Shown piece by piece: positions 1-6,128 of a DNA stretch of 10,507 nucleotides (its first letter is position 1; every line of letters begins with the position of its first letter). The stretch comes from Alphaproteobacteria bacterium (GTDB lineage: Bacteria; Pseudomonadota; Alphaproteobacteria; Sphingomonadales; Sphingomonadaceae): the NCBI GenBank assembly GCA_005882415.1, contig VBAE01000120.1, positions 1 to 10,507 of the forward strand, in the 5' to 3' direction. The notes below the pieces were generated by a model, which worked only from the letters and a program-made list of their open reading frames with translations, did no database searches and was not told the DNA's origin. The position numbers and the translations under genes were made by a program.

Positions 1-55
1 CACGAGGTTTCGAAGAACCGTGTTCATGGATCCCGGGTCGAGCCCGGGATGACGG
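1..55. repeat. REP-like palindromic element, copy 1 (right part, cut by window start)
   Basis: The right arm of the 96-bp element found complete at 2128, 2700, 3187, 10125 and 10251. It shows GTGTTCATGG (20-29), then the hairpin ATCCCGGG-TCGAG-CCCGGGAT (30-50) and the closing GAC. The left arm lies outside the window. Homology with the copy at 2700 continues about 25 bases past the usual end (51-78 against 2791-2818), which the other copies do not share. Confidence 0.85.
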
Positions 56-111
56 GACAGGGCGTCGCGCCGGCGCTGACTGCCTCTCAGCGATTTCCGG
101 CGGGTATCCCC

Positions 112-139
112 TTGATCGAGGGCCGCTTTTGAATAGGCT
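112..139 (+). promoter_or_regulatory. possible sigma70-type promoter for the PDZ membrane protein
   Basis: TTGATC at 112-117 and TAGGCT at 134-139 with a 16-base spacer. Initiation would fall near 146, between the TTG at 129 and the ATG at 165, which would favour the ATG as start. The -10 box matches the consensus poorly, so this is a weak call. Confidence 0.25.
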
Positions 140-164
140 GGTGCGGGGACGGGGAATTTTCCGC

Positions 165-2000
165 ATGAAGCTTCCAACAGCATTGCCGCATCTCGAGGGG
201 AAGCGCGGGGACGTCGTCCGCGCGGTCTATCTGCTGCTTGCGGCCGTCACCACCGCGACCATCGCCGGGCTGGTGTGGTTCACCGCCGTCGACATGCTCA
301 CCAATGTGCCGCGCACCGCCGCTTTGGGTTTTCGGACCTGGACAAACAGTTCGGGACCGCATGTCGGAGGGCTATCGGCGGCCGCCCAGCGCGCCGGCCT
401 GCTCGACCGGGACCAGATCGTCGCGATCGGCGGCAAGCGCCTGGGCCCGGGCGCAACCGAGTTCGACATTGGCGAGCATCTCGCGCAGGCAAAAGGGCCG
501 AGCGTCTCCATCACCGTGCGGCAGAAGCAAGGCGCGGAGCGCACCTTGAAGCTGCCGCGTGCCGATCGGGTATGGGAACGCCCCGATCCCTCGAGCGGGC
601 TGCCGCTTTGGCTGTACGTCCTCACCGATCTGGCGATCTCACAGATGGTCTTGCCGTTCCTGATCCTCGCCTCGCTGCTGCTGTATCGCCGCCGGCGAAA
701 GGACCCGGAGGCAATGCTGTTCGCCTTCGCTTTCCTGCTGATCTGCCTCCAGCCCGGCCTATTCTGGTGGGTTCCGTCGCTGCCGGTGTCGGACGAGCTC
801 CTCTCGCAATCCTTCATTACCGGCTGGATTGCGAGCTTTGTAGCGATCGCGGCGTTTCCCGACGGGCGCTTCGCCTCGCGCTGGGGAAGGGGCGTGCTGG
901 CGGGCGCGGTCCTGCTCTGGCTGGCCAGCTTCGCGTTGTGGGACGGGCGGGCGCGCGGCATTCCCGAGACTGTGTTCACGGCTTTCAATGGGGCGTTGGC
1001 GCTGCTCGGCGTGGCCGCCGGGGTGGCGGTGGTGCGCCGCTATCGGCGGACACCGGCCGGACCGGAGCGGCAGCAGATCAAATGGGCGGTGGGTGGCTTC
1101 TGCGTCACGGCTGCCGCGCTGGTCGTCATCATCGTCAGACAAGCCTATGCACCTTGGGGGGTGGGACCCGTGGACTATGTCGCCCGGCTGACGCTGTTTA
1201 CGATGGCGGCCCTCGGGCTGCCGGTGGGGCTGCTGATCTCGCTGCTGCGCTACCGGCTCTATGACGCCGACGCCGCGATCAGCCGCTCGGTCGCGTACGG
1301 CGTGCTGACGGTCGCGCTGCTGGCTATCTTCGCGGGCTCCGAGAAAGTGATCGAAGTGCTTGGCGAGCAATATTTCGGCGAGACGATGGGGGCGCTGGCG
1401 GGGGGGCTGGGCGCGGCGCTGGCGGCGGTGCTGATCGTGCCGCTGCACCATCGCTTCAGCCATTGGGCGGAGAAGCGGTTCCAGAAGAATTTGATCGACC
1501 TCAGGCGCGGCCTGCCGTTGCTGGTCGGCGATCTGCGCGAGACCGCCACGCTCGGCGACGTCGCCGAAGCGGTGGCGAAGCGAGTCGAGCGCGGGGTGCA
1601 TGCGGCACGCTGTGCGCTGGTGGTCGAGGGGTCGGTGGCGGCAAGCCGGCATGTCGCGGCGGGCGAGCTGGAAGATTGGCTGCGCGACTGGACCCCGGCG
1701 ACGGACGAGGGTCTGGATTGCGTCCGCACCGATCCGCTGTTTCCGATGCGGGTGCCGCTGGAGGCCGACGGGTGCGGGCGCGTCGGCTGGCTGCTGCTCG
1801 GGCCGCGGCCCGACGGCAGCTTCTACGGCAAGGACGAGCGCGAGGCGCTCGAGGAGATCGCCGATCCGATCGCCCGCGCGATCGCCATCGTGCGGCAGCG
1901 CGAGGGGCGCCAATCGGCCTTCGAGACGCGGATCGGAATGCTCGAGGCGGCGGTTGCGCGGCTGCTCAAGCTGGATTCGGCGGCGCAGCTGGCAACATGA
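165..2000 (+). CDS. PDZ-domain polytopic membrane sensor-like protein with GAF-like tail
   Basis: About 611 aa from ATG 165, preceded at about 10 bases by a GGGGA-type SD. A TTG at 129 would add 12 residues. The order is: one membrane helix (about 21-43); a PDZ-like domain (about 63-132) with the 'AGLLDRDQIVAIGG' ligand-groove pattern; a block of about eight or nine membrane helices (about 156-426) containing FPDGRF, GPERQQIKW and RYRLYDADA; then a soluble GAF-like region (about 445-575) and a short C-terminal coiled coil. The FPDGRF, GPERQQIKW and RYRLYD motifs occur, from memory, in membrane input modules of bacterial GAF/histidine-kinase sensors. No HisKA, HATPase, GGDEF or receiver domain follows, so this is an input module without an output domain. 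It probably senses an envelope or peptide signal through the PDZ domain, or passes it to a partner protein; that role is inference. Its stop overlaps a 33-codon ORF. Confidence 0.8.
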   Translation: MKLPTALPHLEGKRGDVVRAVYLLLAAVTTATIAGLVWFTAVDMLTNVPRTAALGFRTWTNSSGPHVGGLSAAAQRAGLLDRDQIVAIGGKRLGPGATEFDIGEHLAQAKGPSVSITVRQKQGAERTLKLPRADRVWERPDPSSGLPLWLYVLTDLAISQMVLPFLILASLLLYRRRRKDPEAMLFAFAFLLICLQPGLFWWVPSLPVSDELLSQSFITGWIASFVAIAAFPDGRFASRWGRGVLAGAVLLWLASFALWDGRARGIPETVFTAFNGALALLGVAAGVAVVRRYRRTPAGPERQQIKWAVGGFCVTAAALVVIIVRQAYAPWGVGPVDYVARLTLFTMAALGLPVGLLISLLRYRLYDADAAISRSVAYGVLTVALLAIFAGSEKVIEVLGEQYFGETMGALAGGLGAALAAVLIVPLHHRFSHWAEKRFQKNLIDLRRGLPLLVGDLRETATLGDVAEAVAKRVERGVHAARCALVVEGSVAASRHVAAGELEDWLRDWTPATDEGLDCVRTDPLFPMRVPLEADGCGRVGWLLLGPRPDGSFYGKDEREALEEIADPIARAIAIVRQREGRQSAFETRIGMLEAAVARLLKLDSAAQLAT

Positions 2001-2098
2001 ATAGGTTGGGCCGGGGGAAACCTGGCGCCTACTTCCTGATCGTCACGCCCAAGGGGAATGGCGCCGAAATGGCGCTCATGGCGAACAACGGGCGGTAG
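1997..2098 (+). CDS. possible 33-aa small ORF coupled to the upstream gene
   Basis: An ATG at 1997 overlaps the upstream TGA as ATGA, the arrangement of translationally coupled genes seen elsewhere in this window. It gives a 33-residue product (starting MNRLGRGKPG and ending ALMANNGR) that stops at 2098, 29 bases before the REP-like element. I recognise no family, and nothing but the overlap supports translation. It may be chance read-through in a high-GC region. Confidence 0.25.
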   Translation: MNRLGRGKPGAYFLIVTPKGNGAEMALMANNGR

Positions 2099-2127
2099 GT
2101 TCGCTCGGCGGTCGTTACCCCATAATC

Positions 2128-2223
2128 GTCATGCCGGACTTGATCCGGCATCCATGAACACGGATCGAGTCCAGTTCTGCCAGACCTGTGTTCATGGATC
2201 CCGGGTCGAGCCCGGGATGACGG
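2128..2223. repeat. REP-like palindromic element, copy 2
   Basis: A complete 96-bp imperfect inverted repeat. Left arm: GTC, hairpin ATGCCGGA-CTTGA-TCCGGCAT (2131-2151), then CCATGAACAC (2152-2161). After a central spacer of about 26 bases comes GTGTTCATGG (2188-2197), hairpin ATCCCGGG-TCGAG-CCCGGGAT (2198-2218) and GAC. The ends GTCAT/ATGAC also pair. Transcribed, it would fold as a long stem with two side hairpins. It lies downstream of the PDZ gene, where it could end or stabilise that transcript. Confidence 0.9.
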
Positions 2224-2287
2224 GGAGAGGGGCAGCGGCTAGGGAACGAGCGGGAGTGGCGCTGCGAATGAAGGGCGGTAAGGCCCG

Positions 2288-2482
2288 TCACGGAAGGCGG
2301 CTCGGCATCCCTTTAGCCTGCCATTCCGGTTCTCCCTGCGCCCACACCCGCTCGATCCGGCGGCGGCTTTCGGCGATCTCCCTGGGACTGAGACTACCGA
2401 ATCCGGTCGAGACCCGCAGATTGGCCTCGTGATCCCTCAGCGCCCGGCGCCATGCTTCCTCTGACGGCCACTGCGTCGGCAT
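2288..2482 (-). CDS. small basic/acidic hypothetical protein (64 aa)
   Basis: The 64-aa product opens MPTQWPSEEAWRRALRDHEA and continues with a charged, probably helical region (SPREIAESRRRIERVWAQGEPEW). It has no signal peptide or membrane helix and no motif I can name. Support for a real gene is local: GGAG (plus-strand 2491-2494) sits 8 bases before the ATG, and a promoter with a 17-base spacer lies just upstream (2507-2535), giving a leader of about 18 bases. The amino-acid make-up looks like a soluble protein and not the Arg/Ala-rich translation of a shadow frame. It stands alone on the minus strand between two REP-like elements. Function unknown. Confidence 0.55.
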   Translation of the reverse strand: MPTQWPSEEAWRRALRDHEANLRVSTGFGSLSPREIAESRRRIERVWAQGEPEWQAKGMPSRLP

Positions 2483-2506
2483 CGTCCAATCTCCGCTGCG
2501 GGCGCC

Positions 2507-2535
2507 ACGATATCGAAGCAGCCGTCCGCGCTCAA
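2507..2535 (-). promoter_or_regulatory. likely promoter of the 64-aa minus-strand gene
   Basis: Read on the minus strand: TTGAGC (2535-2530), a 17-base spacer, then TATCGT (2512-2507). The expected start of transcription is near 2500, 18 bases before the ATG, with GGAG inside that leader. Boxes, spacing and SD agree with one another. Confidence 0.4.
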
Positions 2536-2622
2536 CGAGCTGAGGGTCGATCGTGCCGCCCGTCCACCCGCACCGCCGTTGTTCGTCGTCGGCGGCGCTG
2601 CGTGGAGCTCGGTGCAGGTTTC

Positions 2623-2656
2623 ACCCAAAGGACCAAAGCACCAAAGGGACCAAAGA
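2623..2656. repeat. short tandem repeat, ACCAAAG unit
   Basis: Four imperfect copies of an 8-9 base unit: ACCCAAAGG, ACCAAAGC, ACCAAAGGG and ACCAAAGA. The stretch is distinctly A-rich against its surroundings and lies in non-coding DNA 44 bases before REP-like copy 3. Confidence 0.6.
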
Positions 2657-2699
2657 GGCCGAGGGGGGTCTGAGGGCGGCGCCTGCCGACCCCAAAGTC

Positions 2700-2795
2700 G
2701 TCATGCCGGACTTGATCCGGCATCCATGAACACGGATCGAGTCTAGTTTTCCCAAACCTGTGTTCATGGATCCCGGGTCAAGCCCGGGATGACGG
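2700..2795. repeat. REP-like palindromic element, copy 3
   Basis: A complete 96-bp copy. The left arm and central spacer are identical to copy 4 at 3187. The right hairpin loop is TCAAG, an exact complement of the left loop CTTGA. The 3' flank resembles that of copy 1. With copy 4 it brackets the UVR gene as a direct repeat. Confidence 0.9.
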
Positions 2796-2890
2796 GACAG
2801 GGCGTTGCTCCGGCGTTGGTGGGTGCCATCGGGCGTACGGGGCGCGCCCAAACCGAGATCGAATCGGCCGGCTGCGCGTTGAGCGGGATT

Positions 2891-3169
2891 ATGACGGACA
2901 CTATTCAGACGCTGCGCGAGCGGATGGAGGCTGCGGCTGCGGCGCTGGATTTCGAGGAAGCGAGAAGGCTTCGGGATCGGATCAACCTGATGCGGGGCGG
3001 CGCGACGGCGGCGGAGGCGGAGCAGGCCGATGCGGCGGGGTTGATGCGCCAGCGTCCGGGGGCGATGGGGCTCGGGACGAGCCAGCAGCGTGTGGAGCCG
3101 CCAGCCGGTTGGAAGCCGCCTCCGAAGCCGGATCCGCTTACGCGCGGACGGGGCTCTGGGCGGCGGTGA
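2891..3169 (+). CDS. UVR (UvrB/UvrC) motif-containing small protein
   Basis: 92 aa from ATG 2891. The open frame extends back into the repeat at 2789, but that part has no protein-like character. Residues about 5-36 (LRERMEAAAAALDFEEARRLRDRINLMRG) match the UVR motif, the helical hairpin at the end of UvrB and in UvrC through which those excision-repair subunits contact each other. The remainder is Gly/Ala/Pro-rich and basic at the end (WKPPPKPDPLTRGRG), so probably disordered. There is no nuclease or helicase domain: the protein is a free UVR hairpin with a tail. It could modulate UvrB-UvrC, or act in an unrelated way, as UVR motifs also occur in Clp-associated McsA. It is flanked on both sides by near-identical REP-like elements. 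Confidence 0.75.
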   Translation: MTDTIQTLRERMEAAAAALDFEEARRLRDRINLMRGGATAAEAEQADAAGLMRQRPGAMGLGTSQQRVEPPAGWKPPPKPDPLTRGRGSGRR

Positions 3170-3186
3170 GTTTCACGCAGTCGGTC

Positions 3187-3282
3187 GTCATGCCGGACTT
3201 GATCCGGCATCCATGAACACGGATCGAGTCTAGTTTTCCCAAACCTGTGTTCATGGATGCCGGGTCGAGCCCGGGATGACGG
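3187..3282. repeat. REP-like palindromic element, copy 4
   Basis: A complete 96-bp copy beginning 17 bases after the UVR gene stop and ending about 50 bases before crcB. The left arm and spacer are identical to copy 3. The right hairpin has one base change (ATGCCGGG in place of ATCCCGGG) that leaves a mismatch in the stem. Confidence 0.9.
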
Positions 3283-3331
3283 TCTTTGCTCGCACTGGCG
3301 CCTGTGCGTTCGCGCCGCTACAGGGCGGCGG

Positions 3332-3706
3332 ATGCCTCCACTTCTTCTTGTCATGCTCGGCGGTGCCGTCGGGGCTGGGCTTCGTTTTGAGGTGGGGCGG
3401 GTTGCGCTTCGCCTCGCTGGCGCTGGGTTTCCTTGGGGAACGCTGGCGGTGAACCTGGTGGGCGGGTTGCTGATGGGGGTGCTGGCGGGGCATCTCTTTG
3501 AACGGGGGAATGAGGGGCCGTTGTGGCTGCTTGCGGGAGTCGGCGTGCTGGGCGGGTTCACGACTTTTTCGGCGTTCAGTTTGGACATGTTCGCGATGCT
3601 CGAGCGGGGGCAGGCGGTGGCGGCTGTCGGGTACGCACTGGCTTCGGTGATCGGGGCGTTGGCGTTGCTGGCGCTCGGCTTCTGGGCGATGAGGGCGGCG
3701 CTATGA
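3332..3706 (+). CDS. crcB: CrcB/Fluc-type fluoride ion channel
   Basis: 124 aa, the usual length for the family. Fluc proteins are dual-topology dimeric channels of the inner membrane that let fluoride leave the cell. Visible signatures in order: GGAVGAGLRF in the first helix, GTLAVNLVGGLLMG in the second with the conserved Asn, and GVLGGFTTFSAFS in the third, the family's core motif with the pore Phe residues. Four membrane helices fit the length. ATG 3332 is chosen because GGAVGAGLR then sits where the family has it; the frame's extension to 3257 lies in the repeat. The SD is the GGGCGG run just upstream. I see no fluoride riboswitch in the 49 bases between the REP-like element and the start. 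It is the first gene of the operon, and its stop overlaps the next start as ATGA. Confidence 0.92.
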   Translation: MPPLLLVMLGGAVGAGLRFEVGRVALRLAGAGFPWGTLAVNLVGGLLMGVLAGHLFERGNEGPLWLLAGVGVLGGFTTFSAFSLDMFAMLERGQAVAAVGYALASVIGALALLALGFWAMRAAL

Positions 3707-4712
3707 GCGGCGAGGTGCGGCAGTTCACCGTGTCGGCGGACGATGACGGGATCCGGCTCGACCGCTGGTTCAAGCGCAATCTGCCCGACGCGAACTTCAA
3801 CCTGGTGTCGCGCTGGGCGCGGACCGGGCAGCTTCGGCTCGACGGCAAGAGGGCGGCGCCGGGCGATAGGGTCGAGGCGGGGCAGGTGGTTCGGGTGCCG
3901 CCCGCAGAGCCGGTGACGGCGGCGGCGGCGGCGGCGAAGAAGCCGGAGCGGCCGACGCTGAGCGAGGACGAAGTGGCCTTCGTCAACGAGATCGTCATCC
4001 ACCGCGACCCGGCGGCGTTCGTGGTCAACAAGCCGCCGGGCCTTGCGACGCAGGGCGGGACCAAGACTCGGACCCATTTGGACGGGCTGCTCGACGGGCT
4101 CGCCGATGATGCCGGGAACCGGCCGAAGCTGGTCCACCGGCTCGACAAGGATACGTCGGGTGTGCTGCTCCTCGCCCGGACGGCGCGGGCGGCGGCGTTC
4201 TTTTCCAAATCCTTTTCGGGGCGGACTGCGCGCAAGGTCTATTGGGCGCTGGTGGTCGGCGTGCCGGAGGTAAGGGACGGTTATATCGACCTGCCGCTGG
4301 CCAAGCAGCCGGGGACGGGCGGCGAGAAGATGCATGTCGACGAGGAGGAGGGGCTGCCTTCGCGGACGCGGTATCGCGTGATCGAGCGGGCGGGGAGCCG
4401 GACCGCCTGGGTCGAGCTGCAGCCGCTGACCGGGCGGACCCACCAGCTCCGGGTGCATATGGCGGCGACCACGCGCGGCGGATCCGGATCGATCATCCCG
4501 ACGGGGGGCAGGTGGACGTCACCGCCGAGCTTCCCCAGCATTTCGCCGAGACGATGGCCAATCTCGGCTTCGACCTGGAGCTTGGCGACCTGCCGCTCGA
4601 CGAGGTCAAGTTCTCCGAGACCCTGGAAGGCAAGCGCAAGGCGGCGAGCGCGGCGGCCAAGTCGCGGCGGCGGGAGCGCAAGGGCGAGCGGCGCGGGCGG
4701 GGCCGGGGCTGA
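3703..4712 (+). pseudogene. RluC/RluA-family 23S rRNA pseudouridine synthase, frame broken by internal deletion
   Basis: The family isomerises specific uridines of 23S rRNA. The N-terminal S4 RNA-binding domain (about residues 12-68; IRLDRWFKRNLP) is followed by the catalytic domain, with HRLDKDTSGV carrying the expected catalytic Asp148, then TGRTHQLRVHMAA. At about 4468 the frame changes. The next recognisable family text, HARRIRIDHPDGG, lies in another frame (4470 on) and runs to the TGA at 4710-4712. The block that normally joins them (about IGHPIVGDGKYGG...ISRKLHL, some 28-30 codons) is absent, and the missing length is 3n+1 bases. Uncorrected, the first frame reads on to 5085 with a nonsense tail. 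The tail in the restored frame is Lys/Arg-rich, as usual for this group. The start overlaps crcB (ATGA) and the restored stop overlaps the next start (TGATG), so the operon design predates the lesion. Confidence 0.85.
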
Positions 4713-5305
4713 TGCACCCGCATCCCAAATTCGCGATGGTTGCACGCGAGGAGATGGCGGCTTTGGTCCGGAGCGAGGGTTTCGGGACTGTCACGGTGCA
4801 GACGGAGGAGGGGCTGCGCGCGGTGCATGTGCCGGTGCTGCTCGATGGCGAGACGCTGCGATTCCACGTCGGCCGCGGGAACAAGGTGCATATGGCGCTG
4901 ATGGCGGGCGCGGAGGCGCTTGCGGTGGTGAACGGGCCGCACGCTTATGTCAGCCCCGACTGGTACGGGATGCAGGGCCGGGTGCCGACCTGGAATTATG
5001 TCGCGGTGGAGCTGAACGGGCCGGTTCGGGCGCTGGACGATGGGGAGCTGGTGGCGCTGCTCGATGCGATTTCCGAGGAGAATGAGGCGCGGCTGGCGCC
5101 GAAGCCGGTGTGGACCCGGGAGCAGATGGGCGCGGATGTGTTCGACGGGTTGTTGAAGCGGATCAGCGGGTTCGAGATGGCGATTTCCGAATGGCGCGGG
5201 ACTGCGAAGATCGACCAGGACAAGCCGGCCGAGGTTCGGGCGCGGATCGCCGAGGCGCTGGAGGCGCGGGGCGAGGCGGCGATGGCGGCGCTCCACCGCC
5301 GGTGA
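4712..5305 (+). CDS. PaiB-like FMN-binding protein (negative transcriptional regulator family)
   Basis: 197 aa, near the family length of about 200-210. PaiB proteins have the split-barrel flavin fold of pyridoxamine-phosphate oxidase. In Bacillus, PaiB is described as a repressor of sporulation and protease genes; elsewhere the role is largely unknown. Visible family marks: MHPHPKF at the start, HVPVLLDGETLRFHVGRGNKV, NGPHAYVSPDWYG (about 74-86), VPTWNYVAVELNG (about 91-103) and ISGFEMAI near the end. ATG 4712 overlaps the upstream stop as TGATG. Because the upstream gene is frameshifted, ribosomes now pass this point out of frame, so translational coupling may be weakened. The stop overlaps the HAD start. 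A heme- or flavin-utilising enzyme role is an alternative to regulation. Confidence 0.85.
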   Translation: MHPHPKFAMVAREEMAALVRSEGFGTVTVQTEEGLRAVHVPVLLDGETLRFHVGRGNKVHMALMAGAEALAVVNGPHAYVSPDWYGMQGRVPTWNYVAVELNGPVRALDDGELVALLDAISEENEARLAPKPVWTREQMGADVFDGLLKRISGFEMAISEWRGTAKIDQDKPAEVRARIAEALEARGEAAMAALHRR

Positions 5306-5904
5306 ATAGGCTCGCAATCTTCGACTGCGACGGCACGATCGTCGACAGCCAGCACACGATCTGCGGGGCGATGGAGGAGGCGTTTGCCAAGGCCGGGCTG
5401 CCGGCACCGGCGCGGGAGCGGACGCGGCGGGTGGTGGGCCTCAGCCTGGTCGAAGCGATGCGGGCGATGTTGCCGGACGCGGAGGCCGCGCTCCACGCCT
5501 CGCTGGCCGAGGATTATAAGCGCGCCTTCCATGCGATGCGGGGGCGGGGCGAGGTGGACGAGCCGCTTTATGAGGGGATCGTGGAGCTGATCCAGGCGCT
5601 GGACGAGGGCGGGTGGCTGCTCGGCGTGGCTACGTTCGTGACCCTGCAGACGGCGGACCGGCATCCTTCGAAGCCGCATCCTTCGATGATCGAGGCGGCA
5701 CTTGCGGAAAGCGGCGCGGCTCCCGAATTGAGCATGATGATCGGCGATACGAGCTTCGACATGGCGATGGCCAAGGCCGCGGGGGTGACCGCGGTCGGGG
5801 TGACCTGGGGCTATCATGGCGCGGACGAGCTGCTGGCGGCGGGGGCGGATCATGTCGCTTCGCACCCGTCCGAGATCGCGCGGCTGGTGGAGGCCTTCGC
5901 ATGA
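5302..5904 (+). CDS. HAD-family hydrolase (phosphoglycolate phosphatase-like), probable internal in-frame deletion
   Basis: 200 aa from GTG 5302, which overlaps the upstream stop as GTGA. Motif I is FDCDGT (nucleophile Asp8, acid Asp10). A helical cap follows (about 15-85). Motif II ends in LLGVAT (Thr111), motif III is HPSKPHPS (Lys124) and motif IV is GDTSFDMAMA (Asp149, Asp153). Only 13 residues separate Thr111 and Lys124. Relatives typically continue VATGKS, then a helix, before FVTLQTADRHPSKPHP, so about 19-20 codons appear missing at 5634/5635 with the frame kept. All four catalytic motifs survive, but the core strand-helix after motif II is gone, so folding is doubtful. The likely ancestral role is phosphatase action on a small phosphorylated metabolite. 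Its stop overlaps the next ATG. Confidence 0.8.
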   Translation: MNRLAIFDCDGTIVDSQHTICGAMEEAFAKAGLPAPARERTRRVVGLSLVEAMRAMLPDAEAALHASLAEDYKRAFHAMRGRGEVDEPLYEGIVELIQALDEGGWLLGVATFVTLQTADRHPSKPHPSMIEAALAESGAAPELSMMIGDTSFDMAMAKAAGVTAVGVTWGYHGADELLAAGADHVASHPSEIARLVEAFA

Positions 5905-6128
5905 CCCCCGACGAGAAGATGTGGCGCGACCGGTTCGTGATGATGAACCTGGTCAGGATCGGCGGGACCGCCGTGGTGCTGCTCGGGCTGGCCATCTGGT
6001 ATGGCGATTTGCTGGTCGAGGGCGGATCGATGATCGTCGGGCTGCCGCTGGCGCTGGTCGGGCTGGTGGTGAGCTTCGGCGCGCCGAAATGGCTGTCGGC
6101 GAAATGGCGGACTCCGCCCGGGCAATGA
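5901..6128 (+). CDS. small two-helix membrane protein (75 aa)
   Basis: 75 aa starting MTPDEKMWRDRF. Two hydrophobic segments (about 17-35 and 42-60) are separated by a short acidic turn (GDLLVEGG), with a basic tail ending KWLSAKWRTPPGQ. The positive-inside rule would put both ends in the cytoplasm. There is no enzyme motif. The start overlaps the HAD stop (ATGA at 5901-5904) and the stop overlaps the ATP12 start (ATGA at 6125-6128), so it is an integral operon member. I recall such a short protein beside ATP12 in sphingomonads but cannot name a family. Function unknown. Confidence 0.8.
   Translation: MTPDEKMWRDRFVMMNLVRIGGTAVVLLGLAIWYGDLLVEGGSMIVGLPLALVGLVVSFGAPKWLSAKWRTPPGQ

Larger units (their letters stand above)
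2483..2890. other. intergenic stretch holding promoter, short tandem repeat and REP-like copy 3
   Basis: About 400 bases without a convincing gene. From left to right it holds the SD and promoter of the minus-strand gene, a short ACCAAAG-type tandem repeat (2623-2656), REP-like copy 3 (2700-2795) and about 95 bases leading to the UVR gene. The open frames crossing it are Arg-rich or read through the repeat, and I do not accept them as genes. Confidence 0.6.

Noticed and set aside
2532..2851. Minus-strand frames reading MPDQVRHDD and RHPGLDPGSMNTG
   Set aside because: These are translations of the REP-like element itself and recur at every copy in both orientations. They are not genes.
2128..3282. 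CRISPR array from the repeated 96-bp units
   Set aside because: The units are long palindromes at irregular distances with genes between them, with no short regular spacers and no cas genes.
3283..3331. Fluoride riboswitch before crcB
   Set aside because: The interval is only 49 bases beyond the REP-like element, and I do not see the conserved crcB-motif sequence or its pseudoknot pattern.
2905..4458. Long 517-codon minus-strand frame
   Set aside because: Antisense to the UVR, crcB and pseudouridine synthase genes, which carry clear motifs. Its translation is Arg/Pro-rich with no family likeness, typical of high-GC shadow frames.
3523..5085. Single 520-codon frame as a fusion protein through the pseudouridine synthase
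   Set aside because: Its first part is out-of-frame crcB and its last part out-of-frame paiB-like sequence. Only 3703 to about 4467 is real protein; the rest is read-through after the deletion.
129..5310. Recurring MNRL-type starts (129, 1997, 5302, GAATAGG context) as a shared signal
   Set aside because: The likeness covers only about eight bases, and at 5302 the segment is simply the HAD N-terminus. Chance cannot be excluded.
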